Both the position numbers and the translations under genes were made by a program. Below are positions 8,670-17,684 of a DNA stretch of 64,000 nt, piece after piece (the stretch's first letter is position 1; each line of letters begins with the position of its first letter). Origin of the DNA: Thermoleptolyngbya sichuanensis A183 (GTDB taxonomy: Bacteria > Cyanobacteriota > Cyanobacteriia > Elainellales > Elainellaceae); the NCBI RefSeq assembly GCF_013177315.1, contig NZ_CP053661.1, positions 4,216,001 through 4,280,000 on the forward strand, in the 5' to 3' direction. The notes under the pieces are model-generated. The model saw only the letters and a list, made by a program, of their open reading frames with translations, ran no database searches and was not told where the DNA came from.

Positions 8670-8772
8670 TCATTACTTGGTCATTATCTGGTTATTACTC
8701 GATCATTACCTGGTCATTATTTGATTATTACTCGATCATTACTTGGTCATTACTCGATCATTACTTGGTCAT
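8670..8772. repeat. 11-bp tandem repeat array
   Basis: At least nine copies of an 11-bp unit, mostly TCATTACTTGG or TCATTACTCGA, run without interruption. They overlap the last codons of the adjacent glycosyltransferase, whose stop codon lies within the array. The unit length equals about one DNA helical turn. Related ATCACATCATGAA-like repeats precede it at about 8605-8655. Confidence 0.85.
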
Positions 8773-9922
8773 AGAACGCAAGCTGCTTTTCCGCTAGGAC
8801 GCGATTGGTAAAGTGGGCGATCGCCCGCTGGTGGCCACGGGCGGCCAGGTCGTCGGCCAGGGCAGGGCGCTGCATGAGGGACTGGAGGCGATCGCGCAAG
8901 GCGGCCACCTGGCCTTCAGGAAACACCAGCCCCGCATCGCCAATGACGTGGGGAATTTCGCCAGAGTCGGAGCCGATTACCGGAACCCCACAGGCCATTG
9001 CCTCGATCAGCACATGGCCAAACTGCTCCTTCCAGTGGGGCGTGGTTTCCGACGGCAGCACCAGCGCATTCATGACGTTGAGATAGCGCGGAATGTCGGC
9101 ATGGGGCACAGACTCAACCCATCGGAGGCGATCGCCCAACCCCGCCTGCTGCATCCGCGCCACCACCTCTGCCCGCAGCGGGCCCCGCCCCACCAACAGC
9201 CAGCGCCAGGGCAACTCAGGCAGCCCCGCCAGCGCCTCTGCCAGGGTTCGCAGTCCCTTTTCTGGCACAAAGCGCCCGATATAGCCCACGGTAAATTCTT
9301 CGGGACAGTCTTTGGGCAAAAGGCCAAGTGCCGCCGCCCACTCCGGCTGGGGACGGGGGCAAAACTGCTGCTCATTTACCCCAAGCTGGGGCAGCACGGT
9401 GACTGGGCCACAGTAGCCGCGCTGTCGCAGAATCGCCGCCGCATCCCGATTTCCGGCGATCGCCCCGTCGGTGTGGTGCAGGTTATAACGCTCCAGCCAG
9501 AGCAGCGGCGGCCGCAGTCTGTAGGGCAAATTCCACCAGGTAAACAGCACCCGCTTTGCGCCCAGCTTTAGCAGCCGATTCAGCGCAATCAACTGGGCAT
9601 AGGCCAGGGACTTTGTCCCCTGCTCCACCTGAATCACGTCCGGTGGATGCTGCCGCAGCAGGGACACCAATTCGGTGCGAAAGCAGAGCAAGCCCTGATG
9701 CGTCTGGCTAAAGTTGCCCACGGGCACGACGCGGAAGTTGCCCTGGTCATAGCCCTGGGGACGAATCGTGCCGCCCACCACGCCGCCCGGTTTCCAGGTG
9801 CGCGGCACGATCACAGTAATATCCAAGGGTTTGCCCCCATCAACCGCCAGCGCCGCCATCACCTTCAGCTTGTCGCAATTCAGATCCACGATGTAGGTGT
9901 GGCTGACGACCCAAAGGCGCAT
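8750..9922 (-). CDS. Family 4 glycosyltransferase, probably exopolysaccharide synthesis
   Basis: A 390-residue GT-B glycosyltransferase. The N-terminal domain starts MRLWVVSHTYIVDLNCDKL. The C-terminal Rossmann domain has VGYIGRFVPEKGLRTL and the donor-binding segment KEQFGHVLIEAMACGVPVIGSDSGEIP. It resembles the glycosyltransferases of filamentous-cyanobacterial hormogonium polysaccharide (hps) clusters, but I cannot assign a specific hps gene by eye. Its ATG touches the stop codon of the upstream lipoprotein gene (TAGATG), so the two are probably translationally coupled. The 3' end runs into an 11-bp tandem array, so its last residues are repeat-encoded. Confidence 0.85.
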   Translation of the reverse strand: MRLWVVSHTYIVDLNCDKLKVMAALAVDGGKPLDITVIVPRTWKPGGVVGGTIRPQGYDQGNFRVVPVGNFSQTHQGLLCFRTELVSLLRQHPPDVIQVEQGTKSLAYAQLIALNRLLKLGAKRVLFTWWNLPYRLRPPLLWLERYNLHHTDGAIAGNRDAAAILRQRGYCGPVTVLPQLGVNEQQFCPRPQPEWAAALGLLPKDCPEEFTVGYIGRFVPEKGLRTLAEALAGLPELPWRWLLVGRGPLRAEVVARMQQAGLGDRLRWVESVPHADIPRYLNVMNALVLPSETTPHWKEQFGHVLIEAMACGVPVIGSDSGEIPHVIGDAGLVFPEGQVAALRDRLQSLMQRPALADDLAARGHQRAIAHFTNRVLAEKQLAFYDQVMIE

Positions 9923-10390
9923 CTAGGGCGAAACCTGGCAATAGGTGTTGACCTCATCCACCAGCGGGCTTTCCTGATTGGCGGCGGTGAGAAACTCCTG
10001 ATGGGCGGCTCTGGCAGCCTCAAAGTTTTCCTGCTGAAGCGCGGTGGAGACTTTGCGGGCGGCGGTGATGATCTGGTCGTAGAGGGTCAGCAGTTGTCCC
10101 TTATAGTCATTCAATTGGGCATCGCTGAGGTCTACAGCAGATACGGCAGCCTTACCCTGCTCGAAGCGGTCGGCAACGGCGGAGAATGCCTGGTCATTGG
10201 GTTGGCTATTGGCTTGCACCACCGCCTGCACCTCCGCGACTGTGCCGTTCACCACCTGCGATAGCCGATTGCACTGAGCCAGCTTGCTTTCGCTACAGCC
10301 TGTGGTGAGGAGGGCGATCGCCAGTCCACTGGCCCAAACGCCGCGGCGAGATGGTCTTGCCCGACCAGAAGGGCGATCGCCTCCAGTCAT
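9923..10390 (-). CDS. Hypothetical lipoprotein, helical
   Basis: A small lipoprotein: basic n-region, hydrophobic core and lipobox (LAIALLTTGC), then about 120 residues of predicted helices with two conserved-looking cysteines (AQCNRLSQVVN near the lipobox, NTYCQVSP at the end) that might pair. I see no enzymatic motif. The start at 10390 gives a 32-residue signal segment; an in-frame start at 10438 adds 16 residues. It is the first gene of a run with two glycosyltransferases and is directly coupled to the first of them, so a role in polysaccharide assembly or export is possible (inference from position only). Confidence 0.75.
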   Translation of the reverse strand: MTGGDRPSGRARPSRRGVWASGLAIALLTTGCSESKLAQCNRLSQVVNGTVAEVQAVVQANSQPNDQAFSAVADRFEQGKAAVSAVDLSDAQLNDYKGQLLTLYDQIITAARKVSTALQQENFEAARAAHQEFLTAANQESPLVDEVNTYCQVSP

Positions 10391-10438
10391 AGCCCGCCTT
10401 GCATCCGGTGTTGCCGTTCGCAATGTTGAAATCACCAT

Positions 10439-10824
10439 AGAGAGGGCCCCAGAAACTTGGCTCTGGAAAATGCAGTCCGGCTCGATAATAGCAAGCTCCG
10501 ATGGCCGCCGCTACTGCAAATATCGCCGAGGTGCTGACTCCTGGCGCAGGACAATTGACGAGGGCGATCGCATCCAGTACAAACGTCCATCAGGCTGCAA
10601 TTCGATTCCTATCAGTGCAGCTTGCCTTTCCCCCGAAATTTTGGTCGTTTAGTCACCTACGGTATTGGCAGGTGCGTCCAACACCCACCAACGCCTGACC
10701 CCTTGACAGGTAACGGCTGTCTCAGGGCTGCGTTCATTGTAGGCCGCCCTGTCCTAGCGCTTCACGTCCGTGGGCGGCCAACATTTCGGGGTTTCCCTAC
10801 CTCGTTTCCTGGAGGAAGCTCCAA
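10439..10824. other. 386-bp intergenic region, nothing recognised
   Basis: This divergent spacer between the minus-strand lipoprotein and the plus-strand 98-residue gene must hold both promoters. I see no clear tRNA, riboswitch, large repeat or convincing reading frame in it. Confidence 0.5.
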
Positions 10825-11121
10825 ATGCTGACAATTCAATACACTTGGTCGTCCCCATTCTCGGAGGCGACCCAGTTTTCGCTGCCCCCGCTCACCTGCG
10901 AACTGCCCCACCGTCGCCGCCTGCGCCACTGCATCATCGGCCTGCCCGAAGACGCGCAACTGGCGATTGACCGTTTGCACCTGCTCCGCTACGCCGAACG
11001 CTTCGAGTGGACGCACGCCCTCGACCTCCTGCCCAACGGCATCGTCCTCGACGGTCGCCCCGGCGAAGTGCTGCGCTACCTCCACCGCGAAATCCGCAGC
11101 AACCCCAGCGCAAACGAGTAA
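10825..11121 (+). CDS. Conserved-looking hypothetical protein (98 residues)
   Basis: A 98-residue basic protein with a good ribosome-binding site (GGAGGA, seven bases before the ATG). It contains PHRRRLRHCIIGLPEDAQLA and a C-terminal VLRYLHREIRSNP segment. The codon pattern and RBS favour this frame over the longer antisense frame at the same place. I cannot assign a function. Confidence 0.65.
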   Translation: MLTIQYTWSSPFSEATQFSLPPLTCELPHRRRLRHCIIGLPEDAQLAIDRLHLLRYAERFEWTHALDLLPNGIVLDGRPGEVLRYLHREIRSNPSANE

Positions 11122-11127
11122 GAACAG

Positions 11128-11234
11128 GAGTGCGATCGCCCCGTGCAAGGAAAAACTACAGGTGCAGGCCGCCGCTGCGGAGAACCCCGCTACCCCAGTG
11201 AGTGCGATCGCCCCGTGCAAGGAAAAACTACAGG
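11128..11234. repeat. 35-bp direct repeat, two copies with HIP1 sites
   Basis: The 35-bp sequence at 11128-11162 is repeated identically at 11200-11234 (72-bp period). Each copy begins GAGTGCGATCGCCCCGTGC and ends AAAAACTACAGG. The 37 bp between the copies differ. It lies just after the 98-residue gene. Confidence 0.8.
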
Positions 11235-11364
11235 CTTTGCAGACGCTTTGAAGGACAGCTTGCGCTAGACCATACAAACCTTTTGCATAGCGCGGTGAAC
11301 TGTTCGGGCGCAGTCTCCAGCCAATGGTAAGTAGGTGGACATTAATAAATATAAAACTCAAAGA

Positions 11365-11397
11365 CCCTGTGCCGCCTGCGCAGCGGGCGGCACAGGG
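11365..11397. terminator. Candidate transcription terminator between convergent genes
   Basis: Perfect 12-bp arms CCCTGTGCCGCC and GGCGGCACAGGG enclose a 9-base loop. It lies between the plus-strand 98-residue gene and the convergent LOG-family gene. The downstream T-richness is modest (GTTCTTTCT), so it may work in either direction or only as a stable 3' structure. Confidence 0.55.
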
Positions 11398-11441
11398 TTC
11401 AGGATCTGTTCTTTCTATCTACTTAAACATCACTGGTGGTG

Positions 11442-12512
11442 TTACTTTTGCTCTGGGTGGGCTTTTTCGGGTGGGGTTGCGCCGAGGCGGTTGATAGTGC
11501 GGATCATCTGGTACAACCGCCCTAAGTCGCGCTGGTTAAATTCAAACACCAGTCGGGGCAAGTGGGAAATTTCTACTGCGTCGGCTTCTTGGGGCAGTGC
11601 AGACATTTGGGCAATTTTGCCACGCACCAGGATATCGCTGAAGTTTGCGTTGAGATAGTCCAGTTCTTCTTCTGAAAGCGCCTGATTCAGCCGCAGCACT
11701 AGGTTGGGGCCGACGTAGCGGCTGGAGTGATAGACCCGATAAAAGCTGGCGATCGCCTCACAGGCGGCATCCACCCGGTCGGTAATCGTATACAGATGCA
11801 GGTCGTCGGCGCTGATCAGCCCTGCCTCCAGCAGTTGATCTTTGATGTAGCTTTCCCAGCTTTGCCAATAATCATCTCCCGGCGTTTCCAACAGCACCAG
11901 CGGCAGCAAGCCCGACTTGCCCGTTTGCATCAGCGTCAGGCACTCAAACGCCTCATCCTGCGTGCCAAATCCGCCAGGAAACAGCGCCAGCGCATCGCTT
12001 TCCCGCAGGAAAAACAGCTTGCGGGTGAAGAAGTATTTGAAATTCACCAGCTTGTCGCCGCCTTCTAAAATTGGGTTCGACCCCTGCTCAAATGGAAGCT
12101 GGATATTTAGCCCAAAGGACTTGTCTGTGCCTGCGCCCTCGTTGCCGGCCTGCATAATGCCCGGCCCGCCGCCCGTGATTACCATAAAGCCGTGGAGCGT
12201 CACGCAGCGAGCAAAGTCCATCGCCATTTGATAGGTCGGGCTGCTGGGCTTAATGCGGGCAGAGCCAAAGATAGAAATTTTGCGGACGTGGCGATAGGGG
12301 TGAAACAGTTCAAACGCTCGCCCCATGTCTTGCAGCGCCGCGCTGAGGATCTTCCAATCGAGGCGATCGGCATCGGTGCGGGACAGTTGCACAATGGTCG
12401 AGAGCGCCTGCTGGATCAAATCTCCATGCTCCAGAGAAGGTAGGTCGTGGAGCAGTTGTTCAATTTGGTGCGACAGCGACTCCGAGGCAGCGGACTTGGA
12501 CAATGAAGACAT
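11442..12512 (-). CDS. LOG-family (lysine decarboxylase-like fold) protein
   Basis: A protein of about 356 residues with the LOG/TIGR00730 Rossmann fold. It carries the nucleotide-binding GGGPGIMQAGNEGA and the signature FPGGFGTQDEAFE (PGGXGTXXE). LOG enzymes hydrolyse cytokinin riboside monophosphates or other nucleoside monophosphates. This protein is longer than the roughly 190-residue plant-type enzymes, with extra N-terminal (about 80) and C-terminal segments, so the substrate is uncertain. The ATG at 12512 is preceded by GGAAAG four bases upstream and is preferred over a TTG at 12524. It follows cinA on the same strand after a polypurine spacer. Confidence 0.85.
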   Translation of the reverse strand: MSSLSKSAASESLSHQIEQLLHDLPSLEHGDLIQQALSTIVQLSRTDADRLDWKILSAALQDMGRAFELFHPYRHVRKISIFGSARIKPSSPTYQMAMDFARCVTLHGFMVITGGGPGIMQAGNEGAGTDKSFGLNIQLPFEQGSNPILEGGDKLVNFKYFFTRKLFFLRESDALALFPGGFGTQDEAFECLTLMQTGKSGLLPLVLLETPGDDYWQSWESYIKDQLLEAGLISADDLHLYTITDRVDAACEAIASFYRVYHSSRYVGPNLVLRLNQALSEEELDYLNANFSDILVRGKIAQMSALPQEADAVEISHLPRLVFEFNQRDLGRLYQMIRTINRLGATPPEKAHPEQK

Positions 12513-12582
12513 GCAACTTTCCAAACAGCGCGAATCCTTATTTTACGAGATCTTTGTGACTCGCGGGTGTTTCGGCTATGGC

Positions 12583-12656
12583 AGGAAGAGGGAAGAACGA
12601 AGAGCGAAAAACGAAGAGCGAAGAGGGAAGAGCGAAGAACGAAAAGATAAAAAGGG
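12583..12656. repeat. Polypurine tract built on GAAGAGCGAA/GAAGAACGAA units
   Basis: About 70 bp that are almost purely purine on the plus strand, made of imperfect GAAGAGCGAA-type units. The same sequence in the opposite orientation occurs at 36066-36135 and 54518-54570. It lies between cinA and the LOG-family gene. Confidence 0.75.
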
Positions 12657-12669
12657 ATGGTTATCTTCT

Positions 12670-13962
12670 TTATGGCTCTTGTAGCTGCCGTCGCAGTAGA
12701 TCTAGGGCGCTGCATACGCTTAGCCAACGAATCCATTCGCGGCCGCGGCTCGCGCCGAAGAGGAAGCGGTGGCTGGTGACTTGGTTTTTGGGCCCGGCGA
12801 GGCCGATGTAGACCAGGCCGACGGGCTTGTCGGTGCTGCCTCCGTCTGGCCCGGCGATGCCTGTGATGCTGAGGCCCCAGGTGGTGCCCAGACGCGATCG
12901 CACGCCCTGGGCCATTTGTTCAGCCACCGTCGCGCTGACGGCTCCAGAGTTCGCCAGATCGTCGGGATTGACCCCCAGTAGGGATTCTTTGACCGAGTTG
13001 TCGTAGGAAACAACGCCGCCCCAAAAGTAGCGGGAACTGCCGGGAACCGTGGTCAAAAAGCTGCCCAGCCCGCCGCCTGTGCAGGATTCTGCGATCGAGA
13101 GCGTTTGGCCGGCCCTTTGCAAACGCTGCCCCACCACCGAGGCTAGGGTGTCGTCGTCCTGACCGTAGTAGTCGGCCCCAGCAATTTGCTGGATTTGCTC
13201 AACGACGGGGGCGATCGCCGCCATTGCCGCCGCCTCAGACTCGGCCTTGGCAGAGACGCGCAGCCGCACCTCGCCTTTGCCCGCGTAGGGCGCAACGGTG
13301 GGATGGGTGAGGTCAAACAGGGGGGCGACTTTCTCCGCCAGCGCCGATTCCGTAATGCCCCAAAAGCGCAGCGTGCGGCTGTAGATCGGCGCTTGCCCAA
13401 AGCCACGACTGCGGAGGAACGGCACCGCCACTTCGCGCCACATGGCCTGCATTTCACTGGGCACGCCAGGAAAGGTGAGAATGATTAGCCCCGGACGCGC
13501 CTCCCAAATCATGCCGGGGGCCGTGCCCGTGCGGTTTGCCAGCACCGCCGCCCCTTGGGGAAGCAGGGCCTGTTTGCGGTTGTTGTCGGTCATCACGCGG
13601 CCACGGGCGGCGTATTTTTGCGTGATGTCGTCCAAGACTTCTGGCCGTTCCACCAAGGGGGCCTGAAAAAAATCGGCGATCGCCTCGGTGGTCAAATCAT
13701 CCGGTGTGGGGCCCAATCCCCCCGTGAAAATCAGCAAGCGCGATCGCTCACAGGCAATGGCGATCGCCGCCTGGAGCCGCCGAACATTGTCCCCCACCAC
13801 GGTCTGGTAATAATGCGGAATGCCCAGCGCCGCCAGTTCTTGAGCCAAAAACTGGGCATTGCTGTTAAGAATTTCGCCGAGCAGTAGCTCTGTGCCAACG
13901 CAAATCACCTCTGCCCCAAAACTCTGGGCAGGATGCGCCGCACCAGCCGAAAGGTCAATCAT
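12670..13962 (-). CDS. cinA: CinA-family protein (MoaB-like domain plus NMN amidohydrolase domain)
   Basis: A 430-residue CinA. The N-terminal molybdopterin-binding-like domain starts AEVICVGTELLLGEILNSN and includes FTGGLGPTPDDLT. The C-terminal CinA domain (about 265-425) contains SIAESCTGGGLGSFLT and GLSITGIAGPDGGSTDKPVG, characteristic of nicotinamide-mononucleotide deamidase. The family recycles NMN and may also act as an ADP-ribose pyrophosphatase; in some bacteria it is linked to competence. The stop of the upstream phosphoglycosyl-transferase gene is only 18 bp away, suggesting co-transcription. Confidence 0.93.
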   Translation of the reverse strand: MIDLSAGAAHPAQSFGAEVICVGTELLLGEILNSNAQFLAQELAALGIPHYYQTVVGDNVRRLQAAIAIACERSRLLIFTGGLGPTPDDLTTEAIADFFQAPLVERPEVLDDITQKYAARGRVMTDNNRKQALLPQGAAVLANRTGTAPGMIWEARPGLIILTFPGVPSEMQAMWREVAVPFLRSRGFGQAPIYSRTLRFWGITESALAEKVAPLFDLTHPTVAPYAGKGEVRLRVSAKAESEAAAMAAIAPVVEQIQQIAGADYYGQDDDTLASVVGQRLQRAGQTLSIAESCTGGGLGSFLTTVPGSSRYFWGGVVSYDNSVKESLLGVNPDDLANSGAVSATVAEQMAQGVRSRLGTTWGLSITGIAGPDGGSTDKPVGLVYIGLAGPKNQVTSHRFLFGASRGREWIRWLSVCSALDLLRRQLQEP

Positions 13963-13980
13963 GAACCGTCCTTAACCACA

Positions 13981-15036
13981 CTATCCTTGGGAGCGGGCGT
14001 GTTTGCGAGCCTGCCACGCTGCATAGGTAAGCAGCAGCGTGGCCACGATGGCATAGGCCAGACCGCTGGGGATTCCAGAAAACGCCAGCGCCAGACTGCC
14101 CACCCAAAACGTCAGCGCGTAGATCACCAATACCGTCATGCGGTGAGGCAGTCCAGCCTTCAGCAGGCGGTGATGCAGGTGGCGCTTGTCAGCCTTAAAG
14201 GGCGACTTGCCGCTGCGGATGCGATCCAAAATGACCGCCGACATATCCAGAATCGGCACGGCCAAAATAATGTAAGGCAGCAGCACCGCCGCTGTGGTCA
14301 CGCTCTTGACCAGCCCAATCACGCCAACGCCAGCCAGCGTAAAGCCGATAAAATACGCACCACCATCGCCCATAAAAATCTGCGCTGGATTGAAGTTGTA
14401 GCGGAGAAATGCGAAACTCGCGCCGCCGAGAGCCGCCACAATCAGCGCTGCCGCAGGCTGGTTCATGAATAAACACACCACCAGCATCACCATCGAGGCA
14501 ATGCCCGCCACACCGGCCGCCAGTCCATCCAGCCCGTCGATCCAGTTAATCGCATTGGCCATGCCCACCAGCCAGAGGACGGTAATCGGCAGACTCACCC
14601 ACGGCGCTAGCCCTACCAGCCCATCGAAGGGAACCGAGAGGAAATCAATCTGCACGCCTGCAAACCAGGCTGCCGTGGCAAAAACCGCTTGCAGCACCAG
14701 GCGCACGCTGGGCGACAGGCAGAACAGGTCATCCGCCAGCCCAATTAGGAAAAAGGCTAGTCCGCCGATGACCACGCCCCATACTTCGTATTCTTTATCG
14801 GGCGGCAGCACGCCAAACCCGCCCATCAGCCAAACCACCACCAGCGCGGCGACGGTCCCCAGAAAAATGGACACGCCGCCAAGCCGCACCATCGGGCGCT
14901 TGTGAACCTTGCGGCCACCTGGCATATCGACTCGCCCGCTGCGGATGCCCAAGTTTTTGACGATCGGCGTTGAAACAAGAACAACCGCGACAGCGACGAG
15001 AAACGCGATCAGATGATAGTGAATATAAGGCGGCAT
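13981..15036 (-). CDS. MraY/WecA-family undecaprenyl-phosphate sugar-1-phosphate transferase
   Basis: A 351-residue integral membrane enzyme with about ten or eleven helices. It has the family catalytic motifs NAINWIDGLDGLAAG (cytoplasmic Asp pair), FMGDGGAYFIGF and the HLHHRLL histidine motif (residues about 270-276) that distinguishes WecA/TagO-like enzymes. It should transfer GlcNAc-1-P (or a similar sugar phosphate) from a UDP-sugar to undecaprenyl phosphate, starting polysaccharide or O-antigen synthesis. It is probably transcribed with cinA. Glycosyltransferases in the window could act later in the same pathway (inference). Confidence 0.9.
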   Translation of the reverse strand: MPPYIHYHLIAFLVAVAVVLVSTPIVKNLGIRSGRVDMPGGRKVHKRPMVRLGGVSIFLGTVAALVVVWLMGGFGVLPPDKEYEVWGVVIGGLAFFLIGLADDLFCLSPSVRLVLQAVFATAAWFAGVQIDFLSVPFDGLVGLAPWVSLPITVLWLVGMANAINWIDGLDGLAAGVAGIASMVMLVVCLFMNQPAAALIVAALGGASFAFLRYNFNPAQIFMGDGGAYFIGFTLAGVGVIGLVKSVTTAAVLLPYIILAVPILDMSAVILDRIRSGKSPFKADKRHLHHRLLKAGLPHRMTVLVIYALTFWVGSLALAFSGIPSGLAYAIVATLLLTYAAWQARKHARSQG

Positions 15037-15589
15037 CTGAAGTTTGGGAGGCGAAGTGCAAAAGGACTTATGGTTAACCTACGCAATGTTGTACCCCAAA
15101 ACTGGGCGTATCAAAAAACTTTCGAGTGAACGCCGCCAGGACGCACTGATTAGGTGAGGTTAGAGGCTAGGTGAGGTTAGAGGCTAAGTGAGGTTAGGGC
15201 AGGTGAGGGCGATCGCCCTCATTGAGAAGGTCGAGAGACAGGCTGAGCGACGGACTTGCTAAAACATCATTCAGAATACCGCATCCCACTTAGATTAAGA
15301 CATTTAAACTTGCTTCGCTCTAATTAAACTCTAATTAAGCTGGCATTGCCCAAAACGACATCGCCCCAAGAGCAACTCTCAGGGCGATCGCCATTCGGCA
15401 CCTTTTCTATTGAGTCTGTTCTACGGAGTCTGCCCCAGCGTGCTGGACTTTAGCCCAGTCAACGGCAACACTGCGAACCTCTGCTCAGGGCGATTCAGGT
15501 GCATTCGGGGCAATTTGGGGGCAATTTGGGGGCAATTTGGGGGCAATTTGGGGGCAATTTGGGGGCGATCGCCCAGAACCCCCAAAGCT
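15037..15589. repeat. Intergenic region with two tandem arrays
   Basis: Positions 15152-15199 carry about three copies of a 17-bp unit (TAGGTGAGGTTAGAGGC). Positions 15507-15566 carry about five copies of a 12-bp unit GGGGGCAATTTG ending at a GCGATCGC site. The rest of this 553-bp spacer shows no gene. Confidence 0.75.
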
Positions 15590-15901
15590 CTACTCAGGGT
15601 TTGACTCTGGATGATGGTTGCGGATTTGCTCCGCCTCAGGGCAATCTTCCGACACCAGCGGTTCCGAATCGCCTCGCGGCACCGTCGCCAACTTTTGCAT
15701 CACCGAGCCAATGCTTTCCAGTCGAATCATCTCTTCCCACGAACACATCTCGTCTTCTTCTTCCGTTTCGTAGCGCAGCGTCACCAGATCGCCTTCGATG
15801 TCGAGAATTCGCGCTCGCTCAATCCATCGCTGCTGATCCCGCAAGAAAATCCAGACTTCCCGACCATCACAACAGAGTTGATAGATCTTGCGGTGTAGCA
15901 T
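15590..15901 (-). CDS. Conserved-looking cyanobacterial hypothetical protein
   Basis: A 103-residue soluble protein with a beta-rich N-terminal domain (MLHRKIYQLCCDGREVWIFL), the segment RWIERARILDIEGDLVTLRY, and a strongly acidic middle (ETEEEDEMCSWEEM). It resembles a small cyanobacterial family of unknown function, but I cannot give an accession. AGGAG lies nine bases upstream of the ATG at 15901, so I prefer this start to one at 15928. It might bind a metal or nucleic acid, but nothing proves that. Confidence 0.7.
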   Translation of the reverse strand: MLHRKIYQLCCDGREVWIFLRDQQRWIERARILDIEGDLVTLRYETEEEDEMCSWEEMIRLESIGSVMQKLATVPRGDSEPLVSEDCPEAEQIRNHHPESNPE

Positions 15902-16563
15902 GAATTGCTTCTCCTGAACTGATAACAATCAAACCGTAACCCTGCTGCGACCTCATCTCTAGGTCACAGCCCCTACATCAAGCTGGCAGGTCAAGCAGGC
16001 ACAGCCTCAAACTTGAACCCAAGGGCAGACCCCAGCTAGATATTCCTACCATCTGAAAACTTTTGATCACGGGCTGTCTGTTAATCTCGATGCGGTTTTG
16101 CAAAAAGAACAGCCGCGAAGAGCTTAAATTCTTTGGAAGCAAAGGAGGATGGAGAACTTGCCCAGTCCAGAAGGTTTTTGAGTTGGGGTAGACCATTAAA
16201 CTTTACCAATGCCCAAGGCCAGGTCTCGTTAATGCAAATTAAAGCCTGAACGTCTGCACTTGTGAAGAGGGCGAAGTTACTAAGTATAGCTCTTGGCTAT
16301 TCTTTCCACTATTTTAGCGATTGTTTGCCAGAGTGAGAGGTCAGTTGGAAAACCGACCTGAAATCCAGCTTAATCCGCACGGGGACTCAATCCGCGCCAG
16401 TTCTCAAGGGCTTTATCGCATCCTTAAAATTCCAGAAATTCCAGAAAGACCCGACCAATCCCTACGCTCAGGACTAACACGCTTGCAGCAATCTCCCTAA
16501 GCTCTAATCATCCCGCCTGGACTAAAACTGCGAGAAGTCACCCAGATGTATCGGTCTTAATCC
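15902..16563. other. 662-bp intergenic region, nothing recognised
   Basis: This region between two minus-strand genes is long enough for a small RNA or a small gene. I see no tRNA, no credible reading frame with an RBS, and no repeat shared with the other spacers. Confidence 0.45.
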
Positions 16564-17421
16564 CTACTCCTTAATAGACTCCGGCAGCATCGGGCGGTTT
16601 TCGTAGGGCAGCGGAATGTATTGCACGGTGGGGCGGCCCATCGACGGCTGCGGATACAGATCCATCAGGCTGTAGATAATCTTGGGTAGCCCAACAACGA
16701 CGTGTAGCCCAAGTTCCTGCGCTTCTTCTACCGAAATCGGGTAGTCGTGCGTCACCTGCCCCGTCGTCAGCGCTTCGATAATGCGGTCAATTCTTTCAGG
16801 CTCGATTTTACGCTTGGGCACGCAGTCTTCGAGCAGCGTGCGGACAAACTTTTGCACTTGGCGAATGGCTTTGCGGGCGATGTCGGCGGTCACGATGGTC
16901 TGGTCATCGATATCGCTGATGGGCTTGTCTTCCAGCACCTTCAACACGCTGGCAGCGGGCGTGCTGCCCAACTGCGGATCGACCGGGCCCAGCACTGCGT
17001 TTTCGTCCATCACGATTTCATCGGCAGCCATCGCCAGCATCGTGCCGCCGCTCATGGCGTAGTGGGGCACAAACACCGTCACCTTGGCCGGATGGCGCAC
17101 TAGGGCGCGGGCAATTTGCTCGGTCGCCAGCACCAGTCCCCCTGGGGTATGCAAGATCAGGTCGATGGGCACATTGGGTGGGGTCAGCCGGATCGCCCGT
17201 AGCACCTGCTCAGAGTCTTCGATGCTGATGAAGCGAGAAACGGGAACGCCCAGAAAACTGATGGATTCCTGGCGGTGGATGAGCAAAATGACCCGACTGC
17301 CGCGACTGCGCTCGAACGCCTGGATCGTCATCAGCCGCCGCTGCTCGGTTAAAAACCGCTGAATTAAAGGGGAAATGGAAGAAATCAGGAAAAAGATGAT
17401 TAGAAGATTAACAAGACTCAT
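16564..17421 (-). CDS. SDH-family Clp-fold serine protease, membrane-anchored
   Basis: A 285-residue protein of the ClpP/crotonase fold with an N-terminal membrane helix (MSLVNLLIIFFLISSISPLI). HTPGGLVLATEQIARAL and PHYAMSGGTMLAMAADEIVMD form the oxyanion and nucleophile region, with SGG the likely catalytic serine. It matches the serine-aspartate-histidine dehydrogenase-like (SDH, formerly DUF114) proteases found in bacteria and archaea. It probably degrades or processes membrane-associated proteins. It is single-gene by context. Confidence 0.8.
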   Translation of the reverse strand: MSLVNLLIIFFLISSISPLIQRFLTEQRRLMTIQAFERSRGSRVILLIHRQESISFLGVPVSRFISIEDSEQVLRAIRLTPPNVPIDLILHTPGGLVLATEQIARALVRHPAKVTVFVPHYAMSGGTMLAMAADEIVMDENAVLGPVDPQLGSTPAASVLKVLEDKPISDIDDQTIVTADIARKAIRQVQKFVRTLLEDCVPKRKIEPERIDRIIEALTTGQVTHDYPISVEEAQELGLHVVVGLPKIIYSLMDLYPQPSMGRPTVQYIPLPYENRPMLPESIKE

Positions 17422-17684
17422 GGGAGGAAGCTAGGGGGGCGAAGGAGACAGAAAACTGGGGATTTCGCAGGCTGAACGCCAGAACTTGAAAGTCAGACAT
17501 CTGGATGTCTCTGAGCAATTTGCTATTTTAGTCTGCCATTTCAGACAGTTCGCCAGATAACCGGATGAATTAATTCTCACAGGCTATTTTGTAACAAAGT
17601 GGAACCCAGTGCGTGTCTCATCGGTCATGGCGGGGTGAAAGAAAAAATAAACCTGCCCAGAATCAGCGCTATAGATAGCAGAAC

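Noticed and set aside
10762-11361. Long minus-strand open frame (199 codons) opposite the 98-residue gene
   Set aside because: It spans a direct repeat and the terminator hairpin, reads the repeat twice as near-identical peptide, and has no ribosome-binding site. The plus-strand 98-codon frame has a strong RBS.
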